From NCBI GenBank assembly GCA_002007465.1, contig LNAC01000348.1, positions 462,853-526,852 of the forward strand: DNA of 64,000 bases, read 5' to 3'. The first letter of the stretch is position 1. Each line of letters begins with the position of its first letter. Of the stretch, positions 25,867 to 41,503 are shown piece after piece. The DNA is from Ailurus styani (Eukaryota > Chordata > Mammalia > Carnivora > Ailuridae). Made by a program: the position numbers and the translations under genes. The notes under the pieces were generated by a model. It did no database searches. It saw only the letters and a program-made list of their open reading frames with translations, and had not been told where the DNA came from.

Positions 25867-26378
25867 TCAGGAATGAATTCCTAAGGAAGACAGAGGTAGC
25901 ACATGGCCAGGAGAACATGTGGAAACAAATGTGGAAGGAACAAAAGTTAACCTGACATGGAGGATGTTTTCATTGAAGTCGCTGAGCTTTTTCTCCATTT
26001 AACTCTGATCTCTACCTTCATGAATCTTCAGCAATATCACAGCAACAGATAGTGCTGTGATGTTATCTCTGAGCCCAAGAAGAAGTTTAAATATGTTTAT
26101 TATTATCTGTTCCAGAATAATAGCATTCTTCATAGTAGCCTGCAGGCATTGTGCAATATGTGCTAAGCATAGATATATGTTATTTCCCCTCCAAACCATC
26201 CTCTTAAGTAGTTTAAGATCCAGTCAAAGAAATGCAACTACAACAAGGTGCTATCATTTTCACCTGTCAAAAATACCAGAAAAAGTATTTAAATGAGAAT
26301 ATTCAGTGCTGGGGAGGATGCAGCAAGTGCATACACATAGGAGTATATGTGCAGTGATGATTAGAAAGCACATTGCTG

Positions 26379-26594
26379 GGTGCCTGGGTGGCTCAGTTGG
26401 TTGAGCGACTGCCTTCAGCTCAGGTCATGATCATGGAGTCCCAGGATCAAGTCCTGTGGCAGGCTCCCTGCTCAGCGGGGGTCTGCTTCTCCCTCTGGTC
26501 TTCCCCCTCTTGTGCTTGCTGTCTCACTTCCCTCTCTCTCTCTCTCAAATAAATAAACAAAACCTTTTAAAAAAAGAAAGAAAGAAAGAAAGAA
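26379..26594 (+). mobile_element. CAN-SINE, sense, with (AAAG)n tail
   Basis: Subtype 'cagttggttgagcgactgcc..catggagtcccaggatc'. Exact duplication agaaagcacattgctg at 26363-26378 and 26595-26610. The poly-A tail has expanded as AAAG units. Confidence 0.92.
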
Positions 26595-26669
26595 AGAAAG
26601 CACATTGCTGCAAGCTTTAAAAAAAAAAATCAGTCTAGAAGTGCTCATCAGGAGTCTGTGGAACGTTCA

Positions 26670-26670
26670 N
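26670..26670. other. Single-N assembly join 1
   Basis: The N separates two copies of the same segment (left about 26571-26669, right 26671-26790). The left copy has 7 G-containing AAAG steps and the right has 12; the downstream unique part is the same. Confidence 0.9.
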
Positions 26671-26674
26671 AAAA

Positions 26675-26721
<47 letters not shown>
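26671..26721. repeat. (AAAG)n simple repeat, second copy
   Basis: Longer version of the AAAG run that ends the SINE at 26576-26600. Probably the same locus repeated by assembly. Confidence 0.9.
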
Positions 26722-26887
26722 CACATTGCTGCAAGCTTTAAAAAAAAAAATCAGTCTAGAAGTGCTCATCAGGAGTCTGTGGAACGTTCACGAGTTAACC
26801 ATCTCATCTGTCCTAAAGATAAAATCCAAAATACAGAGAAACTTGGTGCACAAAGGTGTACATCAGAGCACTATTTAAAATAGACAG

Positions 26888-27010
26888 AGGCTTCCTCCCT
26901 GGCTCAACTGGTGGAGCATGGGATCCTAGATCTCCAGGTTGTGAGTTCAAGTCCCACACTGGGTGTAGAGATTACTTTAAAAGAACAAAAAAATAAATAA
27001 AATACTTCAA
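26888..27010 (+). mobile_element. tRNA-type CAN-SINE, short form, sense
   Basis: 'cctccctggctcaactggtggagcatgggatcctagatct' then 'ttgtgagttcaagtcccacactgggtgtagagattac' and an A-rich end. Confidence 0.8.
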
Positions 27011-27440
27011 TAATCTAAAATGTCCCTAAATAAGAGAATGGAATAGAAAACTACAACATATAATCTCAAGTAGCCAGTCAAACAGTGTTCATGAAAATGT
27101 ACTAATTATGTGTTCTACATTCCATTTTATCAAAGGAAATAAAATTGAATAAGTGGTAGGATTTTTGTTATCAGAAATACTATGCATAGAGAAAGACTAA
27201 AAAGATTCCACTAAATGTTAAGGCAGTATTCAGAGGTGATGAATTTCTATGTGAATTTTGAGGTCTTCATGGTTTTTCCATATTTTAAATTTTATATGAG
27301 CATGTATTGCATTTATAATCAGAAGCTGAGGATTATGCATGCACACAAGACTTATTGTTTTCACCCCAGTCTTCCTCTATCTGAAAAACAGCTTTTCAAA
27401 ACGACTTTTAACAAAAGGAATCCAGAAAGCTCATGTATGC

Positions 27441-27806
27441 ATTTGTTGGAGCTTCCATATCACAGACTGGGGAATTGAAACAATAGAAGTTTCTTTCCTC
27501 ACGGTTCTGGAAGCCAGAAGTCTAAGCTGAAAGCAAGGACAGGTTTGGTTTCTCCTGAGGCCCAACTCCTGGACAGGCAGATGACTGTCTACCTCACGTG
27601 ACTTTCACTCTGTGCAGTCGCCTCCCTGGGGTCCCTTCCTCTTAGAATAAAACCTGTCCTGTGGGATTCCAGCCTTGCCCTTCCAAACTCACTGACCATA
27701 ATTACCTCCTGAACGGCCCTATCTCCAAATGTAGTCACATTGGATATGAAGGCTTTTCAACATATAAACTTGGCCTGGGCAGGGGCACAATTCAATCCTG
27801 AACATG
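27441..27806. repeat. Interspersed repeat, copy 2 of 3 in window
   Basis: 'atatcacagactggggaattgaaacaatagaagtttctttcctcacggttctggaagccagaagtc', later 'ccctatctccaaatgtagtcacattgg' and 'ttcaacatata'. Same order of blocks as 33569-33950. Confidence 0.6.
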
Positions 27807-29320
27807 CAGGCATTTATTTAGCATGCTCAGGTCTCCCTAGATACTGAGCTCAGTAGTAGAGAGGAGAGTAAAACCGCTTGTCCTCTTGGAGTTCCCATTC
27901 TAACAAGAGAGGGAGAATAATAAACCAGTAAAAATGCTAGAAATACTGTGAAAGAATTTAAACATGGTGGGGGAGGGATAGACAGTGACCAGCTGATGAA
28001 GAGGGGGTTGCTGAATTAGTCTGGGCCATGGGGAAAGGTCTCCCCGTGGAGGTGAGAGTCCATCCTCTGTTGTGTGACAGTCTGTGCCGAGGGGTCGAAA
28101 CTAATGTTCCCATCCACCCTCCAAGCCACATGGAAGCTTGCAGCCTCTCAGCCTTTGGAAGCCACCCTTCCACACTCCTGTGTGAGGCTGAGGACGCAAC
28201 GTCATCGAGAATCTCTCCTGCGGTGACACTTTAGCCCCATGTCTAGGCCAGAGCTGTGCATGGGGGGCACCTGCCGTGGGCTTTCTTGCCACTGTGTCCT
28301 TGTCCCAACTCGCACTGAAAACTCAGTGAAAAACAAGCAAGCGCTCGACTCAGGCGTGAAGCCTCCTTAACATCCAAGTCTTCTGATTTCCCGCCCCTCC
28401 CTGATTTATACTTAAATAATTATTCATCTGCCCTTCTCAAAAGGGAACTCCAGCCATCTGAACAGAGCAGAGATTATATATGCTAAACGGTCCTTTACTG
28501 CAGTTAATAACTCCACTTATCTTCTGCTCTAAATGTATTTTTAACATTCAGGGCATAGCAGAGGACTTTCTTAAGAGTTATATGAGCTTCGTTTCTCCAC
28601 TCATGCTTAAAAACAAGTACTTTGAGGTCATAACCTCTATAAAAATACATAATCTGTTGTTTTAGGCAAGCTCATTTTACTCAAAATGCTTTATGATTCC
28701 TGAGTAATAGCATGTTGTCTCCATTGGTTTGCCTGGAGTCTATAAGACTTACAAGTATCTTCAAGGGGAGCCCATTGTTTTCCACTTACTCATCTCTGTT
28801 CTGTCTGACCTGCCACAAAAGCATTCTGTGGATTTTGACACAGGCAAGTAGAAATGACAAAGGCACTGATTTAGACCTTAACCTCGTGTGCTTTCTATAC
28901 AAAACATACAAAACCTCTTCTGAACTTTGCAGTTGTCATTTAAGCTGTAATGTGCTGTCAGCCTGATATGTCTGCTGGTAAAGTCATTCTAGGTCTGCGT
29001 ATTGCTCCCAAGGTCACCTTCAAATCCAAAGGCTGTGAAACTTCCAGACATTGTTTCCATTTTTATGTACTGGATAAACTAAATGACTTTCAGGTGATCT
29101 ACCTTGTAGGCCAATGGGCACTGACAAATTTTTACATATTAATTTTTTGTCATAAAAAATACACATTTATTTTTCCTGGTGACACCTTTGAAATGAGATT
29201 TCAATTTCATAAGAGTCTCCAAAATACTGATTGTAAGTTCAGGCATATTAAGTGCACCACCTGCCACTGGCTAAATTCCTCCATGAAGTTGCCATAAATA
29301 AATTATCTTTCTCTGAACTC

Positions 29321-29321
29321 N
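29321..29321. other. Single-N assembly join 2
   Basis: Left copy 29216-29320 (105 bp) and right copy 29322-29430 (109 bp) are the same except that the right has an extra 'acct' in 'ccacctacctgcc'. Confidence 0.95.
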
Positions 29322-29641
29322 TCTCCAAAATACTGATTGTAAGTTCAGGCATATTAAGTGCACCACCTACCTGCCACTGGCTAAATTCCTCCATGAAGTT
29401 GCCATAAATAAATTATCTTTCTCTGAACTCCTTATAGTACATTGTACATATCATTTATCTATCATATGTTACCTTGCATTTTGGGTATTTATTTACTAAG
29501 CTTATCAACTTATATCTTATATCCACCTGAGGACAGGAAGTTTGTGTTAAACATCTCTATATCACCCATAACCGTGCCTTATTATAAGATGTTTAATGAA
29601 AATATTTAATGAATTAAAGAATATATTGAAATAATAACGAA

Positions 29642-29782
29642 GGGGCACCTGGGTGGCTCAGTCAGCTAGGCATCCGACTCTTAGTCTCAGTTCAGGTCTT
29701 GGTCCCTGGGTTGTGAGTTCAGGCCCTACGTGGGGCTCCGTGCTGGGGATGGAGCCTCCTTAAAAAAAAATTTTTTGAGTTA
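29642..29782 (+). mobile_element. CAN-SINE, sense, truncated older type
   Basis: Flanks aaataataacgaa / aaataataatgaa (29629-29641, 29783-29795; one mismatch). Ends soon after 'gggatggagcctcctt'. Confidence 0.88.
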
Positions 29783-30184
29783 AAATAATAATGAAAATAG
29801 CCTGTCATTTTATAGTTACGAATGGTGCAGAATATTCTGCCTGAGGCAACAGTTATTTCCTACACTTCCCAGTGATAGTTGCTTTATAACCTGAGAACTA
29901 GTGAGCACCATGCGTGGGAGCGTGACTACAAGTCTTCTGGGGGGCATGCACATCCTCCAACAGACTGCAGCACTGGGGTAGAGGCACAGTGTGAGGGAAG
30001 AGTCACAGAAATGGAGCAACAGCATGTTCTTCATGCCCCTTTGGTAAAACAGATCATCAACATCCATGTTGTGTGGGTACCATGATCTTAACACTAATTG
30101 TTATTCATCGTTTTTATTATATACACCTTATAGTATACCCAGTAACAACTGGTTATTAATGTACCAGATAGATTTACTTTGTTA

Positions 30185-30345
30185 GATGGCAGTCATTTCC
30201 TCCATGTGATAAATGAGACAGTAGGAGATTACAGAGTAAAAAAAAAAAATTTCCAAAGGATTATATGGCCAGTTAAGAGGCAGAGCCCAGATATGAACCT
30301 ATGTGTTCTTGGTTCTAAATCTACTGGTCGTTCCTATGACCCACA
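30185..30345 (+). mobile_element. MIR fragment
   Basis: 'ccatgtgataaatgagacagtaggagattacagag' and 'ggccagttaagaggcagagcccagatatgaacc' follow the MIR 3' half. Confidence 0.6.
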
Positions 30346-30816
30346 GCTGTCCACCCTATTAACATGTAAATGTCATCGTGACTGAGAAGTTAGGTAAATG
30401 TTCTAGAGAGATTCATTTCTGAAACTAGATCAAAGGTTTAATTTGGGGGTAATGTAGCTCTAAGATATACCTAATTGATATTCTATAAATTCTGGAGCGT
30501 AACTTTATTACTGCTCGTTACCAACACATTCTCTTGCACTTTGAATACCTAAGATGTCTATAATTCTGGTATAGAGACTAGATACTTTTTATTATTACCC
30601 TGAGTCGCCAATGACTTTAATGGACTTGCGGTTTTGGGGAAAGAAAAATAAAATGATAGCCTCAGTTTAAGGGCGATGCCATAGGAAGCAATTTATTATA
30701 ATATGTGTAAAAGAGAGTTTGGGGTAATTACTGTCAAGCTACCTATCACAAATTCATAATTTCATGATTTACAAAATTTTTAGTGAATTTCTTCTATGTA
30801 TCATGTCCTGTTACAG

Positions 30817-30970
30817 AATGAATACCTAAATGAAGGCGTTAATGCCAGAGTGATTGAATATGAAGATAACCTGCCCCTCCTAGATATGTTTCTGCAGAAG
30901 CCAATGGGTCTACTACCCCTACTCGATGAAGAAAGTCGATTTCCCAAGGCCACGGACCAGACTCTTGTGG
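30817..30970 (+). CDS. MYO3A: MYO3A window exon 4: relay loop into lower 50-kDa
   Basis: 154 nt between 'ttacag' and 'gtgagt', phase 0 in, one base over at the end. It starts [18 protein letters not shown] and contains KPMGLL and [15 protein letters not shown], matching the family pattern 'kp.GilslLDEecrfpkatD'. It follows the largest intron of the window (17 kb). Confidence 0.95.
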
Positions 30971-34663
<3,693 letters not shown>

Positions 34664-35094
34664 TGACTGTGATTTTCATGAGTATAATCCTCAATTTTTT
34701 AATGTTGGTTTGTTTTTAGCTCACTAAATATGCATTTTTAATGCATTCTGCCCAGATTGTCTGAAGAACATGTAAAAATGAATATAAACTAGGTTTTCAT
34801 TAAAGAAAAGTGTCTGAAGAACTAGCCAGATAATGTGATATTTTAGCTACTCGCTAGAAGAACATGCTCACCTCTGAAGACTTCAGAATGACCTCTGTTT
34901 CAGGACTGGGCAGCTTTTGGAGTGGTATTTAAGGCTCTATAGGTTTAGTGAGCTCTGCCTTATTGGTTAAAAACTTACATGCCTTTGTTCCACCCAACCA
35001 TATACATGTTTCCATTTGCTTTTAAGTAGAAAAAAAATGCAGTTTGGGTTATTTTTCTTTACTGGAGATTGTTTTATTATTTTGCATTTCTTTG

Positions 35095-38000
35095 TACAGG
35101 TTTATTGAGATATAGCTGATATACAATAAATAGCGCATGTTAAGACAGTAAAATGTGATGAGTTTTTGACAGGCATAAACACCCATAAAACCATCACCAC
35201 ATTCAGTAGTGAACATATTCATCACCCCCAGGTGATGTTTCCTCCGGACTCTCGAATCCTTCCCATCACCACTCCCAACCCCTCTCCATTTATTCTAGCA
35301 CCATTGGTCGAAAGAATTATTCTTTCCCCCATTGAACTGCTTGGGTGCCCTGTTGAAAATCAGTTGACTATATACATGTAGGTCTACTTCTAGACTTTTC
35401 TATTGTGTGTCCCTGATATTTGTCTATCTTTAAGGCAATACTACACTTCTTGATTACTGTAGTTTTATTTAAAAAAAAACCTGAAATCAGGTGGTATAAG
35501 CTACCCAACTCTGTTCTTTTTCAGAGTTGTCAGAATTATAATTCCTTTGCTTTTCCATATAAATTCTAGAATAAGCTTGCCAATTTCTACAAAAAATCCT
35601 GGTGAGACTTTGATTGGGATGCACAGAAGCTATAGGTTAATTTTGGGAGAATTGATATCTTCACAATATTGGGTCTTCCAATGAGGGAGCACAATATAGC
35701 TCTCCATTTATTTAAGTCTTCCTTAACTTCTCTCAGCAATATTTTGTAGTTTTCAGTGTGTGAGTCTTGTATATCTTTGTCAAATTATCTGCTAATATAT
35801 CACATTTTATGCTATTATAAATGGTAATTTTAATTCAAATTCTGCTTGTTGCTAGTATATAAGAATCCAGTTGTTTTTGTGTATTGATCTTTCACCCTGC
35901 AGTGTTGCTAAGCTCATTTATTAGAGTGGCTTTTTTTTTTTGTAAATTCCATTGGATTTTTCTATACAGATGATCATGTCACCTGTGAAAAAAGAGTTTG
36001 CCCTTTCTTCTCCATTCTGTTTACTTTTTATGTCTTCATCTTGCCTGGTTGCACTGGCTAGAATCACCAATGCAATATTGAATACAAGTGCTAAGAGTGA
36101 ACATTCTTGCCTTTTTCCTCATCTTGGGGGGAAAGCGTTCAGTTTTTCCTCAATAAATGTGCTGTTACCTGCAGGTTTTTCATAGACCTCCTTTTTCAGG
36201 AGGAGTTCTTTCTATTTCTAGTTTTTCTGAGTATTTACCAGGTATGCATATTTGAATTTTGTCAGATGCTTTTTCTGCATCTATTGAGATGATCATTCGT
36301 TTGTTTTTTAGTCTGTAAATATGATGAGTTATGTTGATTGATTTTTTAATATTATGCCAACTTTTTATTCCTGGGGAAAAAAACGTTATGTGGTCATGGT
36401 GCATTGGACTTTTATGTATTGCTAGATTAAATTTGATGATATTTTGTTAAGAATTTTTGTACCTGTGTTCATGAGGGATGTTGGGCTATAGTTTTCTTCT
36501 AATTCTTTTTCTAATGTTGGGCTCAGAGTAATATTGGCCTCATAGAATGAGTTGAGAAGTATTGCTTCCTCTCCAATTTTCAGGAAAAGTAGAGTGAGTA
36601 TTATTTCTTTCTGAATTCCTTTGTAGAATACACCAGCGAAGCCATCTGGGCCAGAGGTTTTTTGTGTTTTTTGTTTGTTTTTTGTTTTGTTTTGTTTGTT
36701 GTGAGAAGGTTTTGAATTACAAATTCAACCAATTTCTTTAAATATAAGAATATTTAGGGCACCTGGGTGGCTCAGTGGGTTAAAGCCTCTGCTTTCGGCT
36801 CAGGTCATGATCTCAGGGTCCTGGGATCGAGGCCCACATCAGGCTCCCTGCTCGGCGGGGAGCCTGCTTCCCCCTCTCTCTCTGCCTGCCTCTCTGCCTC
36901 CTTGTGATCTCTCTCCCTCTGTGAAATAAATAAATAAAATCTTTAAAAAAAAAAAAGAATATTTAATTATCTAATTTTTTGAATGAGCTTTAGTAGGTTG
37001 TATCTTTTAAGAAATTTGTTTCATCTATATAGTCACATTCATTGATGTAATTTTGATTACAGTGTTCCCTTATTATCCTTTAATATCTATAGATCTTGGA
37101 GTTTTATCAGCTCTCTTATTCCTGATCTGAATCTTTTGTGTCCTCTTTCACTTTACTCTTGATAGATTTTCTAGAGATTTGTCACTTTTACTGATTGTCT
37201 CAAAGAACCAGCATATAGTTAATAGTTTCACTGATTTTCTCCATTGGTTTTGCTTTCTATTTTGTTGATTTTTTCCCCCTTATTTTCTTTCTTTTTGGGG
37301 GGGTTCATTTTTGTTTCTTTTCTTCATTTACTTGGGGTTTTATTTTGTCTCCTTTTTCTAATTTCTAAGGTGAGACCTTAGGTCATTGACTTAAGAAAAC
37401 ATTTCTAATATACATACTTATATGGATTATTTGTAAGTATTATATTTCAATTCTAAAAATATTGAAATTTTTCATATCTTTGTGTTGTGGCCTTCTAATA
37501 TAATTCCATAGTGCTTAGAAAGCATATTTTGTATGCTTTAATCCATTTAAATTTACTGAGACATGTTTTATGGCCAGAATGTGATATATCTTATTTTATG
37601 TTTCCTTTACACTTAAAAATAATGTGTATTCCACTGTGTTGGATGGAGAATTATATAAATGTCAATTGGGTCAACTTGGTTGATAGTATTGGTCAAATCT
37701 TCTATATCCTTACTGGTTTTTTCCTCTCCTGGTTCTACTGGTTACTAAGAGAAGAGTCTTGAAACATCTGATTATAATGCAATTTATCTATTTTTTCTTT
37801 CATTTCTATCAGTTTTCTCTTCATGTATTTTTAAGATCTATTATTGATAACATAAACATTTAGAATTACTATAGCTTCTTGATGACTAGACCCCTTTATT
37901 ATTATTTTTTTTATCCTTGGTAATATTCTTTGTTCTGAAATCTACTTTGCCTGATAATATAGACTCCAACTTTCTTAGGATTAGTGGTTGAATGGTGTAT

Positions 38001-38260
38001 CTTTTTTATACTTTCAACTTCATCTTACTTTTGTTTGTATTTAAAGTGGGTATTTTTGTAGACAGCATGTAGTTGGGCCTTTTTAAATTCTAAAAATCTC
38101 TGCCTTTTAATTGAGGTGATCAAACCATTTATATTTAATGTGGTTATTGATATGTTGGGTTTGACCGACTCTATCATTTGATGTGTTTTCTATTGGTTAC
38201 GTCTGTTATTTTCCCTAGTCTTCACCTGAGTCTCCCCCCCCCTTGCAGTGTAAATTCTCT
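35095..38260 (-). mobile_element. L1, antisense, degenerate
   Basis: Reverse complement of L1 ORF2 and 3' sequence: 'aggtttattgagatatagctgatatac' at the 3' end, then 'gattgggatgcacagaagctatagg' and 'tcttgcctggttgcactggctagaat' from the reverse-transcriptase region. Many stops on the coding strand. A SINE lies inside. Confidence 0.88.
36757..36955 (+). mobile_element. CAN-SINE, sense, young, nested in antisense L1
   Basis: Duplication agaatattta at 36747-36756 and 36956-36965. Full-length young subtype. Confidence 0.95.
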
Positions 38261-38394
38261 TTAGACAGAATGCTGGGGTAATAATAGGGCTCACCTCATT
38301 TGTTTCCCCTCACTCAGGGATGAGTGTCCTATACTGCTTGATGTATAATGTATAAACACTGTTATTCCTAGACAAATACTATATGATTCTTCAG

Positions 38395-38650
38395 AATAAG
38401 GTACTTAGGACAGTCAAAATCATATGGACAGAAAGCAGAATGGTGGCTGCCAGGGGCTGGGAGTGGGAGGAATGGGGAGCTCGTATAGGGTGTAAAGTTT
38501 CAGTTTTACAAGATGAAAACAGTTATGGGCACGTCTAGTGGTGATGGTTGCATAACATTATGAATGTATTTAATACTACTGACCTGTACACTTAAAAGAT
38601 GATTAAGATGCTAAATTTTATGTTATGTAAGTTTTACAATAAAAAATGAA
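38395..38650 (+). mobile_element. L1 3' UTR end, sense
   Basis: 'agaaagcagaatggtggctgccaggggctggg' through 'cctgtacacttaaaagatgattaagatgctaaattttatgttatg' to an A-rich end. It resembles the end of the L1 at 25315-25660 and points opposite to the L1 directly upstream, so they are separate insertions. Confidence 0.75.
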
Positions 38651-38808
38651 AAGGAAGAAAAACTGTTGCCTCATATATTTTGTAAGGGGGACAACAGCAG
38701 AGCAGAGGCACTGCGAGCTGCATCCCAGACAGGGTCCTGCCTGCATCATCACCTCGGAGCCAGCCTTTCCCGCCACCACAAAGAATGTGAAGGATTTTCA
38801 CCTTGGGG

Positions 38809-39030
38809 CACCTGGGTAGCTCAGCTGGTTAAGCCCCTGACTCTTGATTTCAGCTCAGTTCATGATCTGATCTCAGGTCATGATCTCAGGGTCTTGAGAT
38901 TGATCCCTGCATCAGGCTCCATGCTGGGCATGGAGCTTACTTAAGATTCTCTCTCCCTCTCCGTCTGTCCCCACCCCACCCCTGGCATGCATGCACATAC
39001 TCAATCTCTCTCTAAAAAACAAACAAAAAA
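38809..39030 (+). mobile_element. CAN-SINE, sense, older subtype
   Basis: 'ggggcacctgggtagctcagctggttaagcccctgactcttgatttcagctc'. It carries an internal repeat of 'catgatctgatctcaggt/catgatctcagggt', and a CT/CA-rich region before the A tail. Ends approximate. Confidence 0.85.
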
Positions 39031-39199
39031 TATGTACACTGTACTTCTCACCTAAAAGAATGAGAGTGACAAGAAATAATCTTTCTGAAATGATACTAAA
39101 TTCTGGAGATATATTTGAACGTTACTGGTGGGATGATGAACTCTCAGATTGTGGGTTGGTTGTTTATTGCGCTTGGTGAGGGATGGGACAAGAGAGAAG

Positions 39200-39413
39200 A
39201 GAAATTAACATTTCCAGGCACCCACCATGCACCAGACATACTGTCACATGTCAAAATTCTGTGAGGCAGGCAGCATTATCCCCATTATATGGTTTCAAAA
39301 TGCAACTCAGAGACTAGGTAAATGATCCACAGGCAACCCAACTAAGAACTACAGCTGGTATTCAAATCCAGGTCTTACCAGCTTCTGAGGCCACAATTTT
39401 TCACTACACCAGA
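39200..39413 (+). mobile_element. MIR element
   Basis: 'gcacccaccatgcaccagacatactgtcac', 'gcattatccccattat', 'actaggtaaatgatccacaggcaaccca', 'ggtattcaaatccaggtctt' follow the MIR consensus almost end to end. Confidence 0.75.
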
Positions 39414-39918
39414 ATATTTTCAAGGTCTAGTGTTGTGCACATTTAAGTAGTCCTAGTAACAGGCACTTATTTCTGAATGTTAGATTGAACATATCCATTG
39501 CTTTCAACCATTCTTGATTTTCTTATAACCATTTCATATGAATTAATAATCCATATGATTTTTAAGGTCCATCGTAAAGTGTACCTTTGTGTTAAAGAAA
39601 ATCTCAGAGCCATTTAACACATGTGCACGCACACACAAAGCAAATTACTTGAAATCATCATATCTTATAGCAATTAAAGGAAATCCTACACTTACCTGTA
39701 TTTTTTCTAATCTCCAAACTGGGTTTTTTTTTTCTGAATTTAAAATTTGTTATTTAAAATTTTTATGTAATATTATTTTATCCTTAAATTTCTCATAAAT
39801 ACTTAACCAAGGATAACTATTGTGACATCAACAATGTTTAATATTTTAGTAAATGGTGAAAGTCTTTTAGTGATTAAAAATTCTAAAATGTGTATTAATT
39901 TCATACACATTCCTATAG

Positions 39919-39998
39919 GAAATCTGCCACATTCTAAAACTAGAAATATAATAAATTATCAAATGAGGACTTCAGAAAAATCAATCAACTTGACAAAG
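39919..39998 (+). CDS. MYO3A: MYO3A window exon 7: loop 2, first part
   Basis: 80 nt between 'ttcctatag' and 'gtaaga'. It completes a glycine codon and reads [16 protein letters not shown], then [11 protein letters not shown]. Loop 2 links the upper and lower 50-kDa domains and contacts actin; in class III myosins it is long and carries regulatory phosphorylation sites (family knowledge). The serines and threonines seen here are candidates only. Confidence 0.92.
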
Positions 39999-40450
39999 GT
40001 AAGAAAATGCATTTTGCATGACAGTGAGTCTGAAAATCTAACCTTTACAACAACAGTGTTTGTGTGCTCCTAAAAGTAAGGAGCAATTTTACTTATTAGG
40101 TTTTCTCCCTTTGATCTTTCTTTTCTGCTTAAACAACTATGTTATGTTCATATTACTGCTAGCTACTAAAATAATCATGCAGTTATGATACATTCCTAAC
40201 TCTTCTTTTATAGCTCATTTTAATGTTTCACTAAGACCAACTAAAAATATATTAGCTAAGTTCTATGACATTCACATTCCCTGCAAGACCAATTAAAATT
40301 CCAATGTGGCTGACAAAACAATTACCCTAAGCAAAAATATTAACCTTGTGTTATTTTATGTATTTGAATGCATAGAAATGATAACCCAAAGGAAATTCCA
40401 TGGGCTCCTTGTAGATCATAAAGTATCACTGTCTTTCTTGGTCTTTGTAG
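39999..40450 (+). other. MYO3A: MYO3A intron, window exons 7-8 (452 bp)
   Basis: The shortest intron in the window. It is AT-rich with no repeat recognised. It separates the two exons that together build loop 2. Confidence 0.85.
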
Positions 40451-40528
40451 GATCAAAGTGGAGAAGCCACACGTCATGCCATAGAGAAAACCAACATGAA
40501 GACACAAACAGTGGCATCTTATTTTAGA
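40451..40528 (+). CDS. MYO3A: MYO3A window exon 8: end of loop 2
   Basis: 78 nt, exactly 26 codons, between 'tctttgtag' and 'gtaaga'. It reads DQSGEATRHAIEKTNM then KTQTVASYFR, the family 'tVgs.Fk.sL' segment that resumes the core motor fold after loop 2. Because it is symmetrical (phase 0 to 0), skipping it would shorten loop 2 without a frameshift. Confidence 0.93.
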
Positions 40529-40576
40529 GTAAGATATTAAACTATGGTGTGTTGCACTTAGGAATGTTATTTATTT

Positions 40577-40740
40577 CAGACAGGGGGAGAGGCAGAGTAA
40601 GGTGAAGAAAGAGAACCCCAAGGAGGTTCCACACCCAGTGCAGAGCCTGATAGGGCCTTGATCTCATGACCCATAAGATCATGACCTGACCAAAATCAAG
40701 AGTCAGAGGCTTAACTGACTGAGCCACTCAGGCACCCCCC
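40577..40740 (-). mobile_element. CAN-SINE, antisense, cluster member 1
   Basis: Exact 17-bp duplication aggaatgttatttattt at 40560-40576 and 40741-40757. Older subtype with 'gttccacacccagtgcagagcc'. Confidence 0.92.
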
Positions 40741-40774
40741 AGGAATGTTATTTATTTATTTATTTTTAATATTT

Positions 40775-40961
40775 TTAAAGATTCTATTTATTTGAGAGAC
40801 AGTGAGTGAGAGAGGAGAAAGGAGGGGGAGGGGCAGAGAGAGAGGGAGAAGCAGACTCCCTGCTGAGCAGGGAGCCAAATGAGGGACTTGATTCGGGGAC
40901 TCTGGGATCATGACCTGAGCCAAAGGCAGATGCTTAACTGACTGAGCCACCCAGATGCCCC
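40775..40961 (-). mobile_element. CAN-SINE, antisense, cluster member 2
   Basis: Begins only about 20 bases after member 1 and its duplication. 'aaagattctatttatttgagagacag' to 'gagccacccagatgcccc'. Confidence 0.9.
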
Positions 40962-41134
40962 TGTTACTTATTTTAAATGAGAGTTACAAATCAAAAGCTA
41001 GTAATAAATATCAGAGTACTATTAGCAAAAGATAATTCTCATTGTATTCCATTTATATTTGTTAGATACAGAATATAGTAGAGTACTGTCAAAAACCTAT
41101 GGTTTGCTTTGATATTTTTTAAGATTTTTTTTTT

Positions 41135-41306
41135 TAGATTTTATTTATTTATTTGACAGAGAGAGAGAGATCACAAGCAGAGAGAGAGGAGGAAGCAGGC
41201 TCCCCACTGAGCAGGAAGCCTGATGCGGGCCTCGATCCCAGGACCCTGAGATCATGACCTGAGCTGAAGGCAGAGGCTTTAACCCACTGAGCCACCCAGG
41301 CGCCCT
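41135..41306 (-). mobile_element. CAN-SINE, antisense, cluster member 3 (young, nested)
   Basis: Young subtype ('gcgggcctcgatcccaggaccctgagatcatgacctgagc'). Flanked by 'tttttaagatttttttt' on both sides (about 41116-41132 and 41306-41322), which is the T-tail of member 4, so it landed in that tail. Confidence 0.9.
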
Positions 41307-41319
41307 TTTTAAGATTTTT

Positions 41320-41503
41320 TTTAAAGATTTTATTTATTTATTTGACAGAGAGAGAGGGTGAGAGCATGAGAGAGGAGAAGGTCAGAGGGAGAAGCAGACT
41401 CCCCGTGGAGCTGGGAGTCTGATGAGGGACTTGATCCCGGGACTTCAGGATCATGACCCGAGCTGAAGGCAGTCACTTAACCAACTGAGCCACCCAGGCG
41501 CCC
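41320..41503 (-). mobile_element. CAN-SINE, antisense, cluster member 4
   Basis: Older subtype: 'gattttatttatttatttgacagagagagagggtgagagcatgag..gatcatgacccgag..gagccacccaggcgccc'. Its tail, toward lower coordinates, hosts member 3. Confidence 0.92.

Noticed and set aside
26571..26790. Tandem duplication as a biological event
   Set aside because: The single N lies exactly at the boundary, and the same pattern occurs at four other N positions, which fits assembly joining.
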